Source: Chroococcus sp. FPU101 (GTDB lineage Bacteria > Cyanobacteriota > Cyanobacteriia > Cyanobacteriales > Microcystaceae). From it: DNA of 64,000 nucleotides. The DNA lies in contig NZ_BLJI01000005.1 of assembly GCF_017312365.1 (NCBI RefSeq), positions 124,001 through 188,000 on the forward strand, given 5' to 3'. Shown here piece by piece: positions 10,052 to 19,230 of the stretch. The notes under the pieces are model-generated. The model worked only from the letters and a program-made list of their open reading frames with translations. It was not told the origin of the DNA and searched no databases. Position numbers and translations under genes: made by a program. Position 1 is the stretch's first letter, and each line of letters starts with the position of its first letter.

Positions 10052-11602
10052 ATGTCGGCAGAATCTAGACATCGTCGCTTACTCGCAAACCGATACCAAC
10101 TTTTAGAGTTAATTGGTAGTGGTGCCATGGGACAAGTATACCGAGCAGAAGATAAATTACTAGGTGGGGTAACCGTCGCGGTTAAATTCCTCTCTCAAGC
10201 CTTGCTAAATAAAAAAATGCGCGAACGTTTTGAACGAGAAGCGACGATTTCTGCCCTGTTAGGTGAACGTAGTATCCATATTGTTCGGGTGCGAGACTAT
10301 GGAGTAGATGAAAAAGAAATTCCGTTTTATGTTATGGAATTTTTGCAGGGTGAAAGTCTCAGCGAAATTGTCAAATTTCATCCTCTACCCCTATCACGTT
10401 TTTTTAATTTAACTCGTCAAATATGTTTTGGCATGGAATGCGCCCACAAAGGAATTATTTTTCAGGGTGAACTGTGTCCCATTATTCATCGAGATATTAA
10501 ACCGAGTAACATTTTAGTAATTCAAGACTCTGGTTTAGGGGAATTGGTTAAAATCCTCGATTTTGGGATTGCTAAACTGATTCAATCGGGTGAATCACAA
10601 ACACAGTCTTTTATGGGAACTTTGGCTTATTGTTCTCCAGAACAGATGGAAGGTAAAGAACTCGACAGCCGTTCCGATATTTATAGTCTCGGCATTATGA
10701 TCTATGAAATGTTAACGGGTGAAATGCCTCTGTTTCCAGATAATTCCTCTTTTGGGGGTTGGTATGAAGTGCATCACTACGCCGAACCGCGACCCATTAA
10801 CCCATCACTGAAACTCCCACCATCTTTAGAACAATTAATGATGCGTTGTTTGGCTAAAGCACCCTCAGACAGACCGCAGACGATTGGTGAAATTTTACAA
10901 ACATTAGAACGAATTGAACCACTGAGTAAAGAAACACAACAACCTGTCAAAGAAAAAGTTGTAGCCAAGGATAGCAAAAGTAAATCAACAATTACGCCGA
11001 CGACAGATACCGCCATCACTCATCTTAATCCTACTGCGGTTAAAGAAGTTTGTCTAAAGTCTATTTGGCCTGCTGATAAACCCCGACAAAAAATTGTTTT
11101 TCCGCGTTGTTTAAATACGGGAGAGGGATCTTTTGCTAGTTTGTGGGTGATGTTAGATCAAGAAGATATCGGAAATCGAGTGGCTAGTCTTCGTTACAGT
11201 CAATTTCTATATTTGCCTACTCCCCATCCAATGTTACTTTGGATTACTGTTCTCTATCACAAAGAATATGGGCCGAGATGGCTACCCTGTTATTTAGATT
11301 TAAAAACTCCTATTGGTCAACGCACAGCCCGTACATTAGGCGAGTCGGGACGCTATTGGATTCTCTTTTTTCCTCTCGATGGTTCTGAACAGTGTTTGAA
11401 TGTAACGACTGCTTCTATTCCGCCCAATCAAGGTAAAATGCTTCAAGAATGGGCTAATGCTGGACAGATGGCACCGATCGGGAAACCGCAAATTAGCAAG
11501 CGAATGTTAAAGCGGGAGTTAGAAAAGCTCAAACCGAAAATTTTAACAAAATTAGAAGCGGGTTTTGCGAATACACCAGAACCAACACCGAGTAAGCATT
11601 AG
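10052..11602 (+). CDS. Serine/threonine protein kinase, 516 aa
   Basis: A Hanks-type (PknB-like) kinase. Glycine loop GSGAMG at residues 22-27, ATP-binding Lys45, catalytic HRDIKPSN at 146-153, Mg-binding DFG at 170-172 and the SPEQ/APE-like segment. The kinase domain ends near residue 290. A polar linker with KSKS and TPTTDTA stretches follows, then a soluble C-terminal domain of about 190 residues that I do not recognise. There is no transmembrane helix, so it is likely cytosolic. All catalytic residues are present. It is convergent with the universal stress gene, 33 bases away, with an inverted repeat between them. Its substrate is unknown. Confidence 0.92.
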   Translation: MSAESRHRRLLANRYQLLELIGSGAMGQVYRAEDKLLGGVTVAVKFLSQALLNKKMRERFEREATISALLGERSIHIVRVRDYGVDEKEIPFYVMEFLQGESLSEIVKFHPLPLSRFFNLTRQICFGMECAHKGIIFQGELCPIIHRDIKPSNILVIQDSGLGELVKILDFGIAKLIQSGESQTQSFMGTLAYCSPEQMEGKELDSRSDIYSLGIMIYEMLTGEMPLFPDNSSFGGWYEVHHYAEPRPINPSLKLPPSLEQLMMRCLAKAPSDRPQTIGEILQTLERIEPLSKETQQPVKEKVVAKDSKSKSTITPTTDTAITHLNPTAVKEVCLKSIWPADKPRQKIVFPRCLNTGEGSFASLWVMLDQEDIGNRVASLRYSQFLYLPTPHPMLLWITVLYHKEYGPRWLPCYLDLKTPIGQRTARTLGESGRYWILFFPLDGSEQCLNVTTASIPPNQGKMLQEWANAGQMAPIGKPQISKRMLKRELEKLKPKILTKLEAGFANTPEPTPSKH

Positions 11603-11626
11603 GGAAAAGTTTAAAAACTTCTCCCT
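11601..11626. terminator. Inverted repeat between convergent kinase and stress-protein genes
   Basis: Twelve-base arms AGGGAAAAGTTT and AAACTTCTCCCT pair with one mismatch around a very short loop. It lies between two convergent stop codons, so a bidirectional terminator is likely, although no clean T-run follows on the plus strand. Confidence 0.4.
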
Positions 11627-11635
11627 GTGATAGCG

Positions 11636-12514
11636 TTATTTTTTCGGTGAGAAAAAGATCATCGGAAACCAAACTTGGCTTAAAATTGATGTGCCTAAAC
11701 TGGGTGCTGCTAGGGAGAGAAAAGGATTACGATGTAGCATAGCAAATGCGATCGCACTAATATCGTTTTCGACAGCGACTTTGATAATTTCGAGAATTGG
11801 TTCACCTATCCGAACTTCAGTGGCTACTTTTAAGTTAAGTGTTTCTAAATCCTGTTTAATGCTGTTTAATTTGGTTTGAGCTTCCTGTTGTCTGATTTTC
11901 AAGAGTTCTTCATCACGCGCTCTATTGTGTAAAACCCAAAGTAACAAACATTCTTGTACTTGATGAGCAGGATGTTTAGTGGCATACTCTTTGATTTGAC
12001 TGATTAGATATTGTGCAGCATCTCCATCATCGTAAGGAATCAATAAATATCGCCAGAGATGTTGACACCGTAAAGCTAATTCATCATTCATGTAAACAGA
12101 AGTCAGTTCAGGCCGCATTAACATCAAAGGAATCTGTGTCGCTTTGGCTAAATCGAGAGTTGGTTCACCAAAAATCTGTTCATTTGTACCATTGATGCTA
12201 GGTGGAATCGTGAAGATAACATCAATTGGATATTTTTTGAGTAATTCTAAAATGGCTTCGTAAGAACGCCCCGTGTTGACTTCTATTTTAACATCAATAC
12301 CGTCAGGAATTTCTTTTAAGGCAGCTTCAAGTTTTTGTCTGGCCTCAACAATTTCAGGATCATGTGTGCTGGGAATACGACCCTGTTTCCACGCGGGAAT
12401 ACTATGAAAAAAAATAATTTGCTTTAAGCCACTTTGCGCTAGTTCTGGAACATATTCGACTAAACGCTGTAAACCATCCGAAAAGTTAGTGCAGATTAAG
12501 CCACTCTGAAACAT
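11636..12514 (-). CDS. Universal stress protein family, tandem-domain, 292 aa
   Basis: Length and layout fit two fused UspA-type domains. The first opens FQSGLICTNFSDGLQRLVEYVPELA and contains the strand IDVIFTIPP, then ATQIPLMLMRPE. The second spans the C-terminal half, with the ISAIAFAMLHRNPF segment near the end. No signal peptide or membrane helix is present. USP proteins bind ATP or other small ligands and respond to stress in the cytosol; the specific role cannot be read here. The nucleotide-binding G-2x-G-9x-G signature is not obvious, so it may be a non-ATP-binding variant. Confidence 0.75.
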   Translation of the reverse strand: MFQSGLICTNFSDGLQRLVEYVPELAQSGLKQIIFFHSIPAWKQGRIPSTHDPEIVEARQKLEAALKEIPDGIDVKIEVNTGRSYEAILELLKKYPIDVIFTIPPSINGTNEQIFGEPTLDLAKATQIPLMLMRPELTSVYMNDELALRCQHLWRYLLIPYDDGDAAQYLISQIKEYATKHPAHQVQECLLLWVLHNRARDEELLKIRQQEAQTKLNSIKQDLETLNLKVATEVRIGEPILEIIKVAVENDISAIAFAMLHRNPFLSLAAPSLGTSILSQVWFPMIFFSPKK

Positions 12515-12679
12515 ATGTGCTTTCTATACAACAGATTCATACATCTTAACTATAGAAGCAAGCTTCACACTCTGCCACTAATTTTAGATTAACAAAAGAA
12601 ATTGCGCCCCGTCTCCCCAGCTATTTTCCTTTTTTTGAACTGAGCTAGAGAAGGAGGTCGCCTAGTCATGGCTATCCTT

Positions 12680-12877
12680 CTACTTAAACCAAGGGCTTTG
12701 TTCAATTCCCCATTGATGTTTAATGAAAGATTTGTAAAGATTTTCTCTAACAATCATTTGTTCATAGAGTTTCATGAGAAATTCTTGGGCTTGTTCACGA
12801 CTCATATGTTGAACTTGTGTTTCAAAAGAACGGATATTGAATTGTTGTTCTAAAGATAATTCCATTGGCTCAGACAT
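12680..12877 (-). CDS. nblA: Phycobilisome degradation protein NblA, 65 aa
   Basis: A small helical protein with the NblA pattern: LSLEQQFNIRSFETQVQHMS, then EQAQEFLMKLYEQM, then a terminal helix KHQWG. Length is in the family range (about 55-65 aa). NblA links phycobilisomes to the Clp protease when nitrogen or sulfur runs short, so antenna pigments are degraded. Shine-Dalgarno AGGAG lies 7 bases before the start (minus strand). It is monocistronic, with a long upstream region that probably holds nutrient-responsive control, although I cannot point to a specific NtcA box. The opposite-strand ORF over it is a shadow. Confidence 0.95.
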   Translation of the reverse strand: MSEPMELSLEQQFNIRSFETQVQHMSREQAQEFLMKLYEQMIVRENLYKSFIKHQWGIEQSPWFK

Positions 12878-12955
12878 GGTATTACTCCTGTGCGTAACAA
12901 TTTAAGAAAGGGTTAAAACCAAAAGGTCGAGTGGCTGAAAGCTTTTTTCTTCTGG

Positions 12956-13153
12956 TTAATAAGTAATGTAACAAGAATTTGACAAAGTGTCTACTATGCT
13001 ATAGAAAGATTTCTGATCTACCTCCAAAGATTTACTAATCTGCTCTCTTATAGTACTCACCTTGATCTCCATCATGCACACAATTACACTTTTAGCAAGA
13101 GTTTTTAATATAATTTGTTCAATTTGAACATTATAATAAGTAAATTTACTCAT
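12956..13153 (-). CDS. Possible small hypothetical protein, 65 aa
   Basis: Not recognised. The frame is open for 65 codons between nblA and the RRM gene and could encode two amphipathic helices (REQISKSLEVDQKSFYSIVDTL). There is no convincing Shine-Dalgarno before the ATG, and the AT-rich sequence allows chance ORFs of this size. The rest of 12878-13522 shows no other gene and probably carries the promoters of nblA (minus) and of the RRM gene (plus). Confidence 0.25.
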   Translation of the reverse strand: MSKFTYYNVQIEQIILKTLAKSVIVCMMEIKVSTIREQISKSLEVDQKSFYSIVDTLSNSCYITY

Positions 13154-13522
13154 TTACTCTAAGAGACGTAATCTGGCAAACTAGAAATATTTGACGAACC
13201 GTGTAAATATTCTGTAATAATCTAAGAAGGCAAGATAAATTCAGGTGAATCCCTAGAAGAGGACTGCCAACAGTAGAGGAATTTACAAAGGAATCAACTT
13301 TGTATCGTTTAGAGGAACATTCACATTGACGGCACAAGCCGCTATTGTCAAATATCAGATAGGTCTTCAGAAAAGAAGTCGTGTTAGAAATTGCGACCTG
13401 TTTTTTGCTAATCTATTCCTACTGCAACAATATCCACCCTCACAAGATGGATTACTGGTAATTAATCTTGACTACAACACATCAAAGTTTTATCCCAAAT
13501 TTAATATATGGAGGAATCTACC

Positions 13523-14068
13523 ATGTCTGTTCGCCTGTATGTCGGTAATTTACCCAAAGAACCCATAGAGCGTCAGGCTTTACAAGCCGTCTACGCTGAT
13601 TTAGGGGATACTGTCACCACCAAAGTAATCAAAGATCGTAAAACGGGTAAATGTCGTGGTTTTGCGTTCGTCACAGTGCCAACCGATGAAATGGCTGATC
13701 AATTTATTGAAAAATATAACGGTCAATCATTCATGGATAGCCCCTTAAAAATTGAAAAAGCTTTACCCCGTACGAAAGGTAAAGGTAAAGAAGACGGTGA
13801 AGGTGAAGGCGAAGGTGAAGGCGAAGATGTGGCACTTCTTAGCTCAGAGCCTGTTGAAAAGCCCATTAAACAAGACAGACCCAAAGCGGAAAGACCTGCA
13901 CCCAAATCGGCTAGCAAACGCAATAACAAAAAACGTGGACGTTCTCAAGAGGGAGGCGGCAGCTACAGAAGTACGGGAGATTCTGAAGGATTTCAACCCG
14001 ATCCGCGTTGGGCTTCTGAACTCGCAAAACTCAAAGAAATGTTAGCGGCTCAGACAACGAATACCTAA
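13523..14068 (+). CDS. RNA-binding protein, RRM family
   Basis: The ATG at 13523 is preferred over the in-frame ATG at 13508, because GGAGGA (13510-13515) sits 7 bases before it. The N-terminal 80 residues are one RRM, with RNP2 LYVGNL and RNP1 KCRGFAFVTV. An EGEGEGEGE tract follows, then a Lys/Arg/Pro-rich linker and a short C-terminal helix (WASELAKLKEMLAAQ). Cyanobacterial Rbp proteins are typically about 100 aa and cold-induced; this one, at 181 aa, has an extra C-terminal region. The EG tract is a DNA-level repeat of GGTGAAGGCGAA units and could vary in length. It acts in the cytosol on RNA; targets are unknown. Confidence 0.92.
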   Translation: MSVRLYVGNLPKEPIERQALQAVYADLGDTVTTKVIKDRKTGKCRGFAFVTVPTDEMADQFIEKYNGQSFMDSPLKIEKALPRTKGKGKEDGEGEGEGEGEDVALLSSEPVEKPIKQDRPKAERPAPKSASKRNNKKRGRSQEGGGSYRSTGDSEGFQPDPRWASELAKLKEMLAAQTTNT

Positions 14069-14177
14069 TATAGGTGTACTCATTAAAAAAAGAACTGATA
14101 ACTGTATAGTTGCCTAGTGCTTCTTTTCACCACTGATCAGGGATAATGAGTAACGAAAAAAGTTAGGAGCTTTCAAT

Positions 14178-14891
14178 ATGGTGGATACTCAAGATCCCGT
14201 CGTAACTATGAAACAAGAAGTCGGAAAAGCCGCCGCGCTTCGGGTTCAATCTGACTCAATCGTCGGACTAGGGACGGGATCGACCACAGCCTTCGCAATT
14301 CAATATATCGGGGAGAGGCTCTCTACGGGTGAACTGAAAAACATTGTCGGAGTTCCCACTTCTTTTGCTGCAGAAGTCTTAGCAAGAAAATACGGCATTC
14401 CTCTAACAACCCTTGATGTTATTGATAAGCTAGATATTGCGATCGATGGTGCTGATGAAGTTGATCCACAAAAAAACCTGATTAAAGGTGGTGGAGCCGC
14501 ACACACCCGCGAAAAAATTGTCGATTCCTTAGCGGATCTGTTTATTGTTGTGGTGGATAAAAGTAAGCTAGTAACTCAACTCGGTTCAACTTTTGCTTTA
14601 CCTATAGAAGTATTGCCGATGGCGGCTGTACCTGTTATGCACAAACTAGAGAAGTTAGGGGGAAAACCCGATCTTCGCATGGGTGTCAAAAAGGATGGCC
14701 CCGTTGTCACCGATCAAGGAAATTTAGTCATTGATGTAAAATTTGATAGTATTGATGACCCCGCTAGTTTAGAAAAGATCATTAATAATATTCCTGGTGT
14801 TTTAGAAAATGGTTTATTTGTCGGTCTTGCTGACATTATCCTCGTCGGTTCGATTGAAAACGGTCAACCCGTAATTCAAGAAATCACTTAG
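14178..14891 (+). CDS. rpiA: Ribose-5-phosphate isomerase A
   Basis: Converts ribose 5-phosphate to ribulose 5-phosphate in the Calvin cycle and pentose phosphate pathway. Length of 237 aa is standard. Visible motifs: [12 protein letters not shown] (phosphate binding), DGADEVD and [12 protein letters not shown]. Start ATG has AGGAG about 8 bases upstream. The gene is followed 41 bases later by a hairpin terminator (14933-14957). It appears monocistronic and is intact. Confidence 0.97.
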   Translation: MVDTQDPVVTMKQEVGKAAALRVQSDSIVGLGTGSTTAFAIQYIGERLSTGELKNIVGVPTSFAAEVLARKYGIPLTTLDVIDKLDIAIDGADEVDPQKNLIKGGGAAHTREKIVDSLADLFIVVVDKSKLVTQLGSTFALPIEVLPMAAVPVMHKLEKLGGKPDLRMGVKKDGPVVTDQGNLVIDVKFDSIDDPASLEKIINNIPGVLENGLFVGLADIILVGSIENGQPVIQEIT

Positions 14892-14932
14892 ACATTCGAT
14901 TTAATTTCTCTTTTAGACTTATTTTTCTTTGG

Positions 14933-14957
14933 GGGTTTGGTTTGCCAAGCCCTTTTT
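14933..14957 (+). terminator. Rho-independent terminator after rpiA (repeat-family hairpin)
   Basis: GGGTTTGG-TTTG-CCAAGCCC gives an 8-bp stem with one G-U pair, followed by TTTTT. It belongs to the same palindrome family as the hairpins at 54376 and 59097. Confidence 0.7.
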
Positions 14958-14996
14958 ACTAGAATAGATCAAGTGAACCTATCTGAACGCAACACC

Positions 14997-15380
14997 ATGC
15001 TAGGAAATTTTCAAGCCAGTCATCTGAGAATTGAACTCAACGCCAGCGAAACTAAAATTAAAGACAGTCTCCTCAAATTTAGCAATCTCCGTCAATGGTT
15101 ATGGCCTCAAACATTTGAACCCAGTTTACCCGAACAACTTACGACAGGGATGAGTTTTACAAGTTGGGTGGGTGTAATTCCAATTCATCATCAAATAGAA
15201 AACGTCAATGATAACTGTCTAAGAATGTTGCTTTCACAGGGCATAGATGGCTATCATGAGTGGTCTTGGGGCGATGGATGGGTACAATCTCGTTTAGAGG
15301 GTATCTCACTCCTACCGCTTAATTTAGGGCAAACTTGGAGTTTAACAAAATTGCGTCAGTTCGTCTCCTCCCAATCCTAG
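14997..15380 (+). CDS. Conserved hypothetical protein, about 127 aa
   Basis: Not recognised by name. I place the start at the ATG at 14997. The longer reading from TTG at 14937 would begin inside the rpiA terminator hairpin, and a GTG at 14973 is the other possibility. The sequence (SHLRIELNASETKIKDSLLKFSNLRQWLWPQTFE... WSWGDGWVQSRLEGISLLPLNLGQTWSLTKLRQFV) looks like a small alpha/beta barrel of the START/polyketide-cyclase-like kind. That is a pattern impression only. It ends 4 bases before the acetyltransferase gene, so the two are probably co-transcribed. Confidence 0.65.
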   Translation: MLGNFQASHLRIELNASETKIKDSLLKFSNLRQWLWPQTFEPSLPEQLTTGMSFTSWVGVIPIHHQIENVNDNCLRMLLSQGIDGYHEWSWGDGWVQSRLEGISLLPLNLGQTWSLTKLRQFVSSQS

Positions 15381-15383
15381 CTT

Positions 15384-15929
15384 ATGTCCCTTCGATTTGA
15401 AACTGAACGACTGATCATCCGCGATTGGCAACTACCAAAAGATGCAACAGCCGCTTTACAAATTTATGGTCATCCCAATGTCACAAAATTTTTAAGATCA
15501 ATCCGTCCCGATCTCGCATCAGTTTGTGAATATTTATTCCAAAAACTTGACAAATATCGGCTTCTTAATAATGGTACAAATTGGTGGGCAATTACTGAGA
15601 AAAACACAGGCGAGATAGTTGGGTCAATTATTCTTCAATTGTTACCAGATCATCTAGGAAATCCAACATCAGATTATGAAATTGGCTGGCATTTGGGTTA
15701 TGACTATTGGGGAAGAGGCTATGCAACTGAAGCGGCTCAACGTGTTTTAGAATATAGTTTTCAGGAGTTAAATTTATCAATTATTTATGCAGTGGTTCAT
15801 CCCGATAATTTAGCCTCAGTCCGCGTCACACAACGTTTAGGTATGTTGCCGATGGGACGAACTAATAAATATCATGGCTGCGAGTTATTACTGTTTGAAT
15901 TAGAAAAAGCCTTTAATCATTTACTCTGA
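15384..15929 (+). CDS. GNAT acetyltransferase, RimJ/RimL type, 181 aa
   Basis: Opens with the RimJ/L pattern LRFETERLIIRDWQ. It contains the beta-bulge region DYEIGWHLGYDYWGRGYATEAAQRVLEYSF, where GRGYATEA is the acetyl-CoA pyrophosphate loop, and the later NLASVRVTQRLGM segment typical of this subfamily. Such enzymes acetylate ribosomal N-termini or small amines; the substrate is not readable. It starts 4 bases after the preceding hypothetical gene, forming a small operon. Confidence 0.9.
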   Translation: MSLRFETERLIIRDWQLPKDATAALQIYGHPNVTKFLRSIRPDLASVCEYLFQKLDKYRLLNNGTNWWAITEKNTGEIVGSIILQLLPDHLGNPTSDYEIGWHLGYDYWGRGYATEAAQRVLEYSFQELNLSIIYAVVHPDNLASVRVTQRLGMLPMGRTNKYHGCELLLFELEKAFNHLL

Positions 15930-16069
15930 TTTAAAGCTTTGAGCATTTTCGAGGGCTTGTTTATCCTGCAACAAAACTGACAATCTCGACCTAATGTAAA
16001 TAATAGATGGCGTTATGGGTATTTATAGATTAGGAAACATTGTTTGACGTTGCTTTGGAGAAAAAACCG

Positions 16070-18088
16070 ATGTCACTCGAAGAAGGTATAAAAGCCTTAC
16101 AAAGGCAAGAATACACTGAAGCGATCGCACTATTAGAAACCTATTGCCAGCAATCAGCCAATGTGCAATCACCTTTTTATATTCAAGGTAAAATGGCGTT
16201 AGCGCGGGCTTATCGAGGCAATAATTATAAAGAACAAGCGATTAAGATTGCTCAAGAACTGACAAAGCATAAAGATCGAGAAACCCGTTCTTGGGCTAAA
16301 AGTTTTCTATTGATTCTTGATGCCGAAGAGCGACAAAATAGTGTAGTGTCTTCTCATCCGATCGCCCAAATCTCCTCAAAAGCAGGACGTACCACTTCTT
16401 ACGGTGTTAAGTTAGCCATGCAAGGGATCGGGGGAAATCTAGCTTTAGCATCCAGCATCACCATTTTCTTGCTGTTTGGCATGGTGATGATGCTATGTTT
16501 AGCATTATTATTGATACTTAACGATTCAGTCAATCCTGTCACGGGTTTAGGAATTTCCGTTCTTGTCACCCTCGTTTTTAATGCAGTCGTTTTTTTTGTG
16601 TCCCCTTGGATTATGGATTTAACACAAAATTGGCTGTATAAAACACGTTGGGTAACTTTGAGCGAAATTAAGCGTTATAGTCCCGAAGCCGTATCGGTAA
16701 TTCAAAATGTTTGCCGCGAAAAAGGACTGAATACGCCGCGTTTAGGCATTATTGACGATGAAAACCCCACCGCTTTTACTTACGGTTCCTTGCCCAATCA
16801 GGCTCGTTTAGTCGTCAGTCAGGGACTTTTTACATATCTTGCTGATGATGAAGTGGCTACAGTGTATGCTCATGAATTAGGGCATATTGTCCATTGGGAT
16901 TTTGCGATAATGACGATCGCAGCAACATTAGTTCAAATCACTTATCTAATCTATATATTTGCCCGTCAGATCTGTCGCAAAAATGATAATAAAATCGGTG
17001 ATGTCGTCAATATGGCAGCACTTGGGGCTTATATTTTCTATTTCATCGGCACCTATTTAACACTTTATTTATCACGGACTAGAGAATATTTTGCTGATCA
17101 TTTTGCTGCCGAAGTCACTGGAAACCCAAATGGTTTATCTCGTGCATTAGTAAAAATTGCCTACGGGATTTTAGAACAACAGAACGCTAATCAACCGATT
17201 ACACTATTAGAAGGAACTCGCGCCCTCGGAATTTATGATCTCAAAGCCGCCGTTGGTGTAGGAACTGCTTATCGTATTACCAGTGATGCCCGCAGAATTG
17301 GACGAGTCTTTTTATGGGATTTGTATAACCCTTGGGGATGGTGGACAGAAATTAATTCAACGCATCCACTAACGGGGAAACGGGTTCGAGCGTTGAGTAC
17401 CTATGCTGAGCAAATGGACTTACCCACTGAGTTTAATATGGCAGATGTGGTCAAAGAGGGTAAAAATCTAGATCGCTCTAAACTCTATGGCAATTTTGTT
17501 TTTGATATTTTTCTGTTTAATGCTCAATTGATTGGTATAGTTTTGGGGCTACTTTCTACATTGATCTTGTTACAATCTGAATCAAATCATGTTCTAGCAT
17601 GGCTTAGCTTACCATTAATCGGTTTTGGCTTTGGTACACTGATTAAAGTCGCTGTTATGTATCCTAATCTCAACAAAGCGACGGTTACCGATATTTTTAC
17701 GCTGATGAGTGATCCTTATGCTAGTCCGTTAAGAGGTCGTCCCGTAAAGATCAAAGGTCAAATTATCGGACGCGGGGACGCAGGATATCAATTTGGCTCT
17801 GATTTGATGGTACAAGATGCCACAGGGCTAATTTTTACCCGCTATTCCTCTCGTTTGGGTGGCTTAGGTAATTTTCTGTTTGGTTGGACTAAAGTTCAAA
17901 AGTTAATTGGTGAAGATGTCCGTATGGTGGGGTGGTTTCGCCGTAGCGTTACCCCTTGGATTGATTGGATTTCAATAACGCACCGAGGGACAACCATTAA
18001 AAGCCATCACCGTTTTTGGGAAATAGTCATGGGTATCATTGCTATTATCATTGGCGGGTTGTTGTTATTTAGCGTTCCCCAAGCTTAA
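16070..18088 (+). CDS. M48 family membrane zinc metalloprotease, about 672 aa
   Basis: The start at ATG 16070 is preferred over TTG 16040, because GGAG (16057-16060) lies before the ATG. Order: N-terminal TPR-like helical region (EEGIKALQRQEYTEAIALLE), two transmembrane helices, then the catalytic domain with zinc motif HELGH at about residues 268-272 and the downstream Glu in SRTREYFADHFA. Further membrane segments follow, then a C-terminal soluble domain (VKIKGQIIGRGDAGYQF). It is larger than HtpX (about 290 aa) because of both extra domains, a form seen in cyanobacteria. It probably cleaves membrane proteins during stress; substrates are unknown. Confidence 0.9.
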   Translation: MSLEEGIKALQRQEYTEAIALLETYCQQSANVQSPFYIQGKMALARAYRGNNYKEQAIKIAQELTKHKDRETRSWAKSFLLILDAEERQNSVVSSHPIAQISSKAGRTTSYGVKLAMQGIGGNLALASSITIFLLFGMVMMLCLALLLILNDSVNPVTGLGISVLVTLVFNAVVFFVSPWIMDLTQNWLYKTRWVTLSEIKRYSPEAVSVIQNVCREKGLNTPRLGIIDDENPTAFTYGSLPNQARLVVSQGLFTYLADDEVATVYAHELGHIVHWDFAIMTIAATLVQITYLIYIFARQICRKNDNKIGDVVNMAALGAYIFYFIGTYLTLYLSRTREYFADHFAAEVTGNPNGLSRALVKIAYGILEQQNANQPITLLEGTRALGIYDLKAAVGVGTAYRITSDARRIGRVFLWDLYNPWGWWTEINSTHPLTGKRVRALSTYAEQMDLPTEFNMADVVKEGKNLDRSKLYGNFVFDIFLFNAQLIGIVLGLLSTLILLQSESNHVLAWLSLPLIGFGFGTLIKVAVMYPNLNKATVTDIFTLMSDPYASPLRGRPVKIKGQIIGRGDAGYQFGSDLMVQDATGLIFTRYSSRLGGLGNFLFGWTKVQKLIGEDVRMVGWFRRSVTPWIDWISITHRGTTIKSHHRFWEIVMGIIAIIIGGLLLFSVPQA

Positions 18089-18165
18089 AACTTTCTTAAG
18101 TTGCGTCCTACAAAACCAGTAATTAAGTTAGCGTAAAAGAAAGAAAACTCATCAACCAAGGATTT

Positions 18166-18261
18166 ATGACTTTAACTGAATTTTCTTATCTGCTGGGTTT
18201 ACTGGTTCCAGGATTGCTCCTTTCTATTTTGGTTTTGGCTTGTTTTGCTAAAGGGGGTTAA
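18166..18261 (+). CDS. Putative single-pass membrane miniprotein, 31 aa
   Basis: An ATG preceded by AAGGA opens a 31-codon frame ending TAA. Residues 7-28 form one hydrophobic helix (YLLGLLVPGLLLSILVLACF), with a short polar N-terminus (MTLTEF) and a KGG tail. Size and build resemble the tiny subunits of photosynthetic and NDH-1 complexes, but it does not match PetG, PetL, PetN, PsaM, PsbM, PsbT or Psb30 as I know them. It lies 77 bases after the M48 protease and converges with the DUF760 gene. The Shine-Dalgarno spacing is short (3 bases). Confidence 0.5.
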   Translation: MTLTEFSYLLGLLVPGLLLSILVLACFAKGG

Positions 18262-18269
18262 TTTTATTT

Positions 18270-18614
18270 TTAATTTTTAGGCGGTTGGGGAGGAATCGAA
18301 TCAACATTAGATAACGCCACTTCTAAATCGCGCCGTTGTTCCATTTGACTTAAAAAGTAGCCCGTCATCATCGCACTAGCTAATAAATTTGCGAGATTTT
18401 CACGGTCAGTGGTAATTTGTATATTAAATTCTTCTGAAGGCAACATCCCCACGATACCCATAACATTGTTATTAATGATTTGTTTAATCTCAGGACTCGC
18501 TGACTGAGCAATATAAGCTAAGGTTTCAGGTTGTTGTCTCTGAAGATATTCCATTAAGGTGTTGTCGTCCTGTTCTTCGGAGATATTGTGCAAGAAATCA
18601 GGGTTAAAGCTCAT
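18270..18614 (-). CDS. DUF760 family protein, 114 aa
   Basis: The segment NNNVMGIVGMLPSEEFNIQITTD, followed by NLASAMMTGYFLSQMEQR, is the conserved core of DUF760, a family of cyanobacteria and plastids. It is mostly helical, with no membrane span or signal. The function is unknown; plant members respond to light stress. The ending SIPPQPPKN is low complexity. The gene is convergent with the miniprotein ORF, 8 bases apart, and upstream of its start is an untranscribed-looking stretch before scpB. Confidence 0.8.
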   Translation of the reverse strand: MSFNPDFLHNISEEQDDNTLMEYLQRQQPETLAYIAQSASPEIKQIINNNVMGIVGMLPSEEFNIQITTDRENLANLLASAMMTGYFLSQMEQRRDLEVALSNVDSIPPQPPKN

Positions 18615-18751
18615 TATATTTCTTAGAATTAGATCAATATTTACTCTAGGTTAACTTACTTGAATTAAAACGGTGAGTAGTTTCATACTATCTTCTGATT
18701 ACTCATCATTTAAAGATCTTGCTTTGAGTGAATTGACATGATGATGAATGA

Positions 18752-19225
18752 TTAGCCCAATAACTGAGAGATTTGATCGATCTCAAAATATTGATGAAAT
18801 TTATCGGTTACTTCTAGCCAATAAGAACGCCCATCTATTTGACGACGTTTGCGAATAAATCCTAACTCCACCAATTCTTGTACCTGTTGATAAGCGGTAC
18901 TGCCTCGAAGCATAATTAAATCGGTTTGCAAAATGGGACTTTTCAGTGCGATCGCGGCTAAGGTTCTCAGACAACCCGTTCCAAGTTCGGCGGGGATCAA
19001 GTCTTGCATTAGGTTTTGATAAAGCGAACGCAATTGCAAACTATAACCCGTTGGTGTTTCAATAACTTCTAAAGCACTATCTCGATGGGCATAGTCTGAC
19101 ATCAATTCTATCATCGCATCTTCTACTTCAGAGCGATCGCATCCCGCACATTCGGCAAGTTCGCCTAGAGAAAGAGGTTGACCTTTCAAATAAAGAATAG
19201 CTTCAATTTTTGTCGCTAGTCTCAT
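18752..19225 (-). CDS. scpB: Segregation and condensation protein B
   Basis: Part of the SMC-ScpA-ScpB condensin complex. It carries the two winged-helix domains of ScpB: the first with IEAILYLKGQPLSLGELAECAG, the second with ALKSPILQTDLIMLRGST followed by LVELGFIRKRRQIDGRSYWLEVTDKF. At 157 aa it is slightly short, as usual for cyanobacteria. It lies 5 bases downstream of the ABC ATPase gene on the same strand, so the two are probably co-transcribed. ScpA is not in the window. Confidence 0.93.
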   Translation of the reverse strand: MRLATKIEAILYLKGQPLSLGELAECAGCDRSEVEDAMIELMSDYAHRDSALEVIETPTGYSLQLRSLYQNLMQDLIPAELGTGCLRTLAAIALKSPILQTDLIMLRGSTAYQQVQELVELGFIRKRRQIDGRSYWLEVTDKFHQYFEIDQISQLLG

Positions 19226-19230
19226 GTTAT

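Noticed and set aside
12668-12853. Plus-strand ORF covering nblA
   Set aside because: It is a shadow of nblA; its protein shows no family pattern, and nblA has a good Shine-Dalgarno on the minus strand.
13723-13929. Minus-strand ORF with an SPSPSPSPS run
   Set aside because: It is the mirror of the EG repeat in the RRM protein gene, which is supported by RNP motifs.
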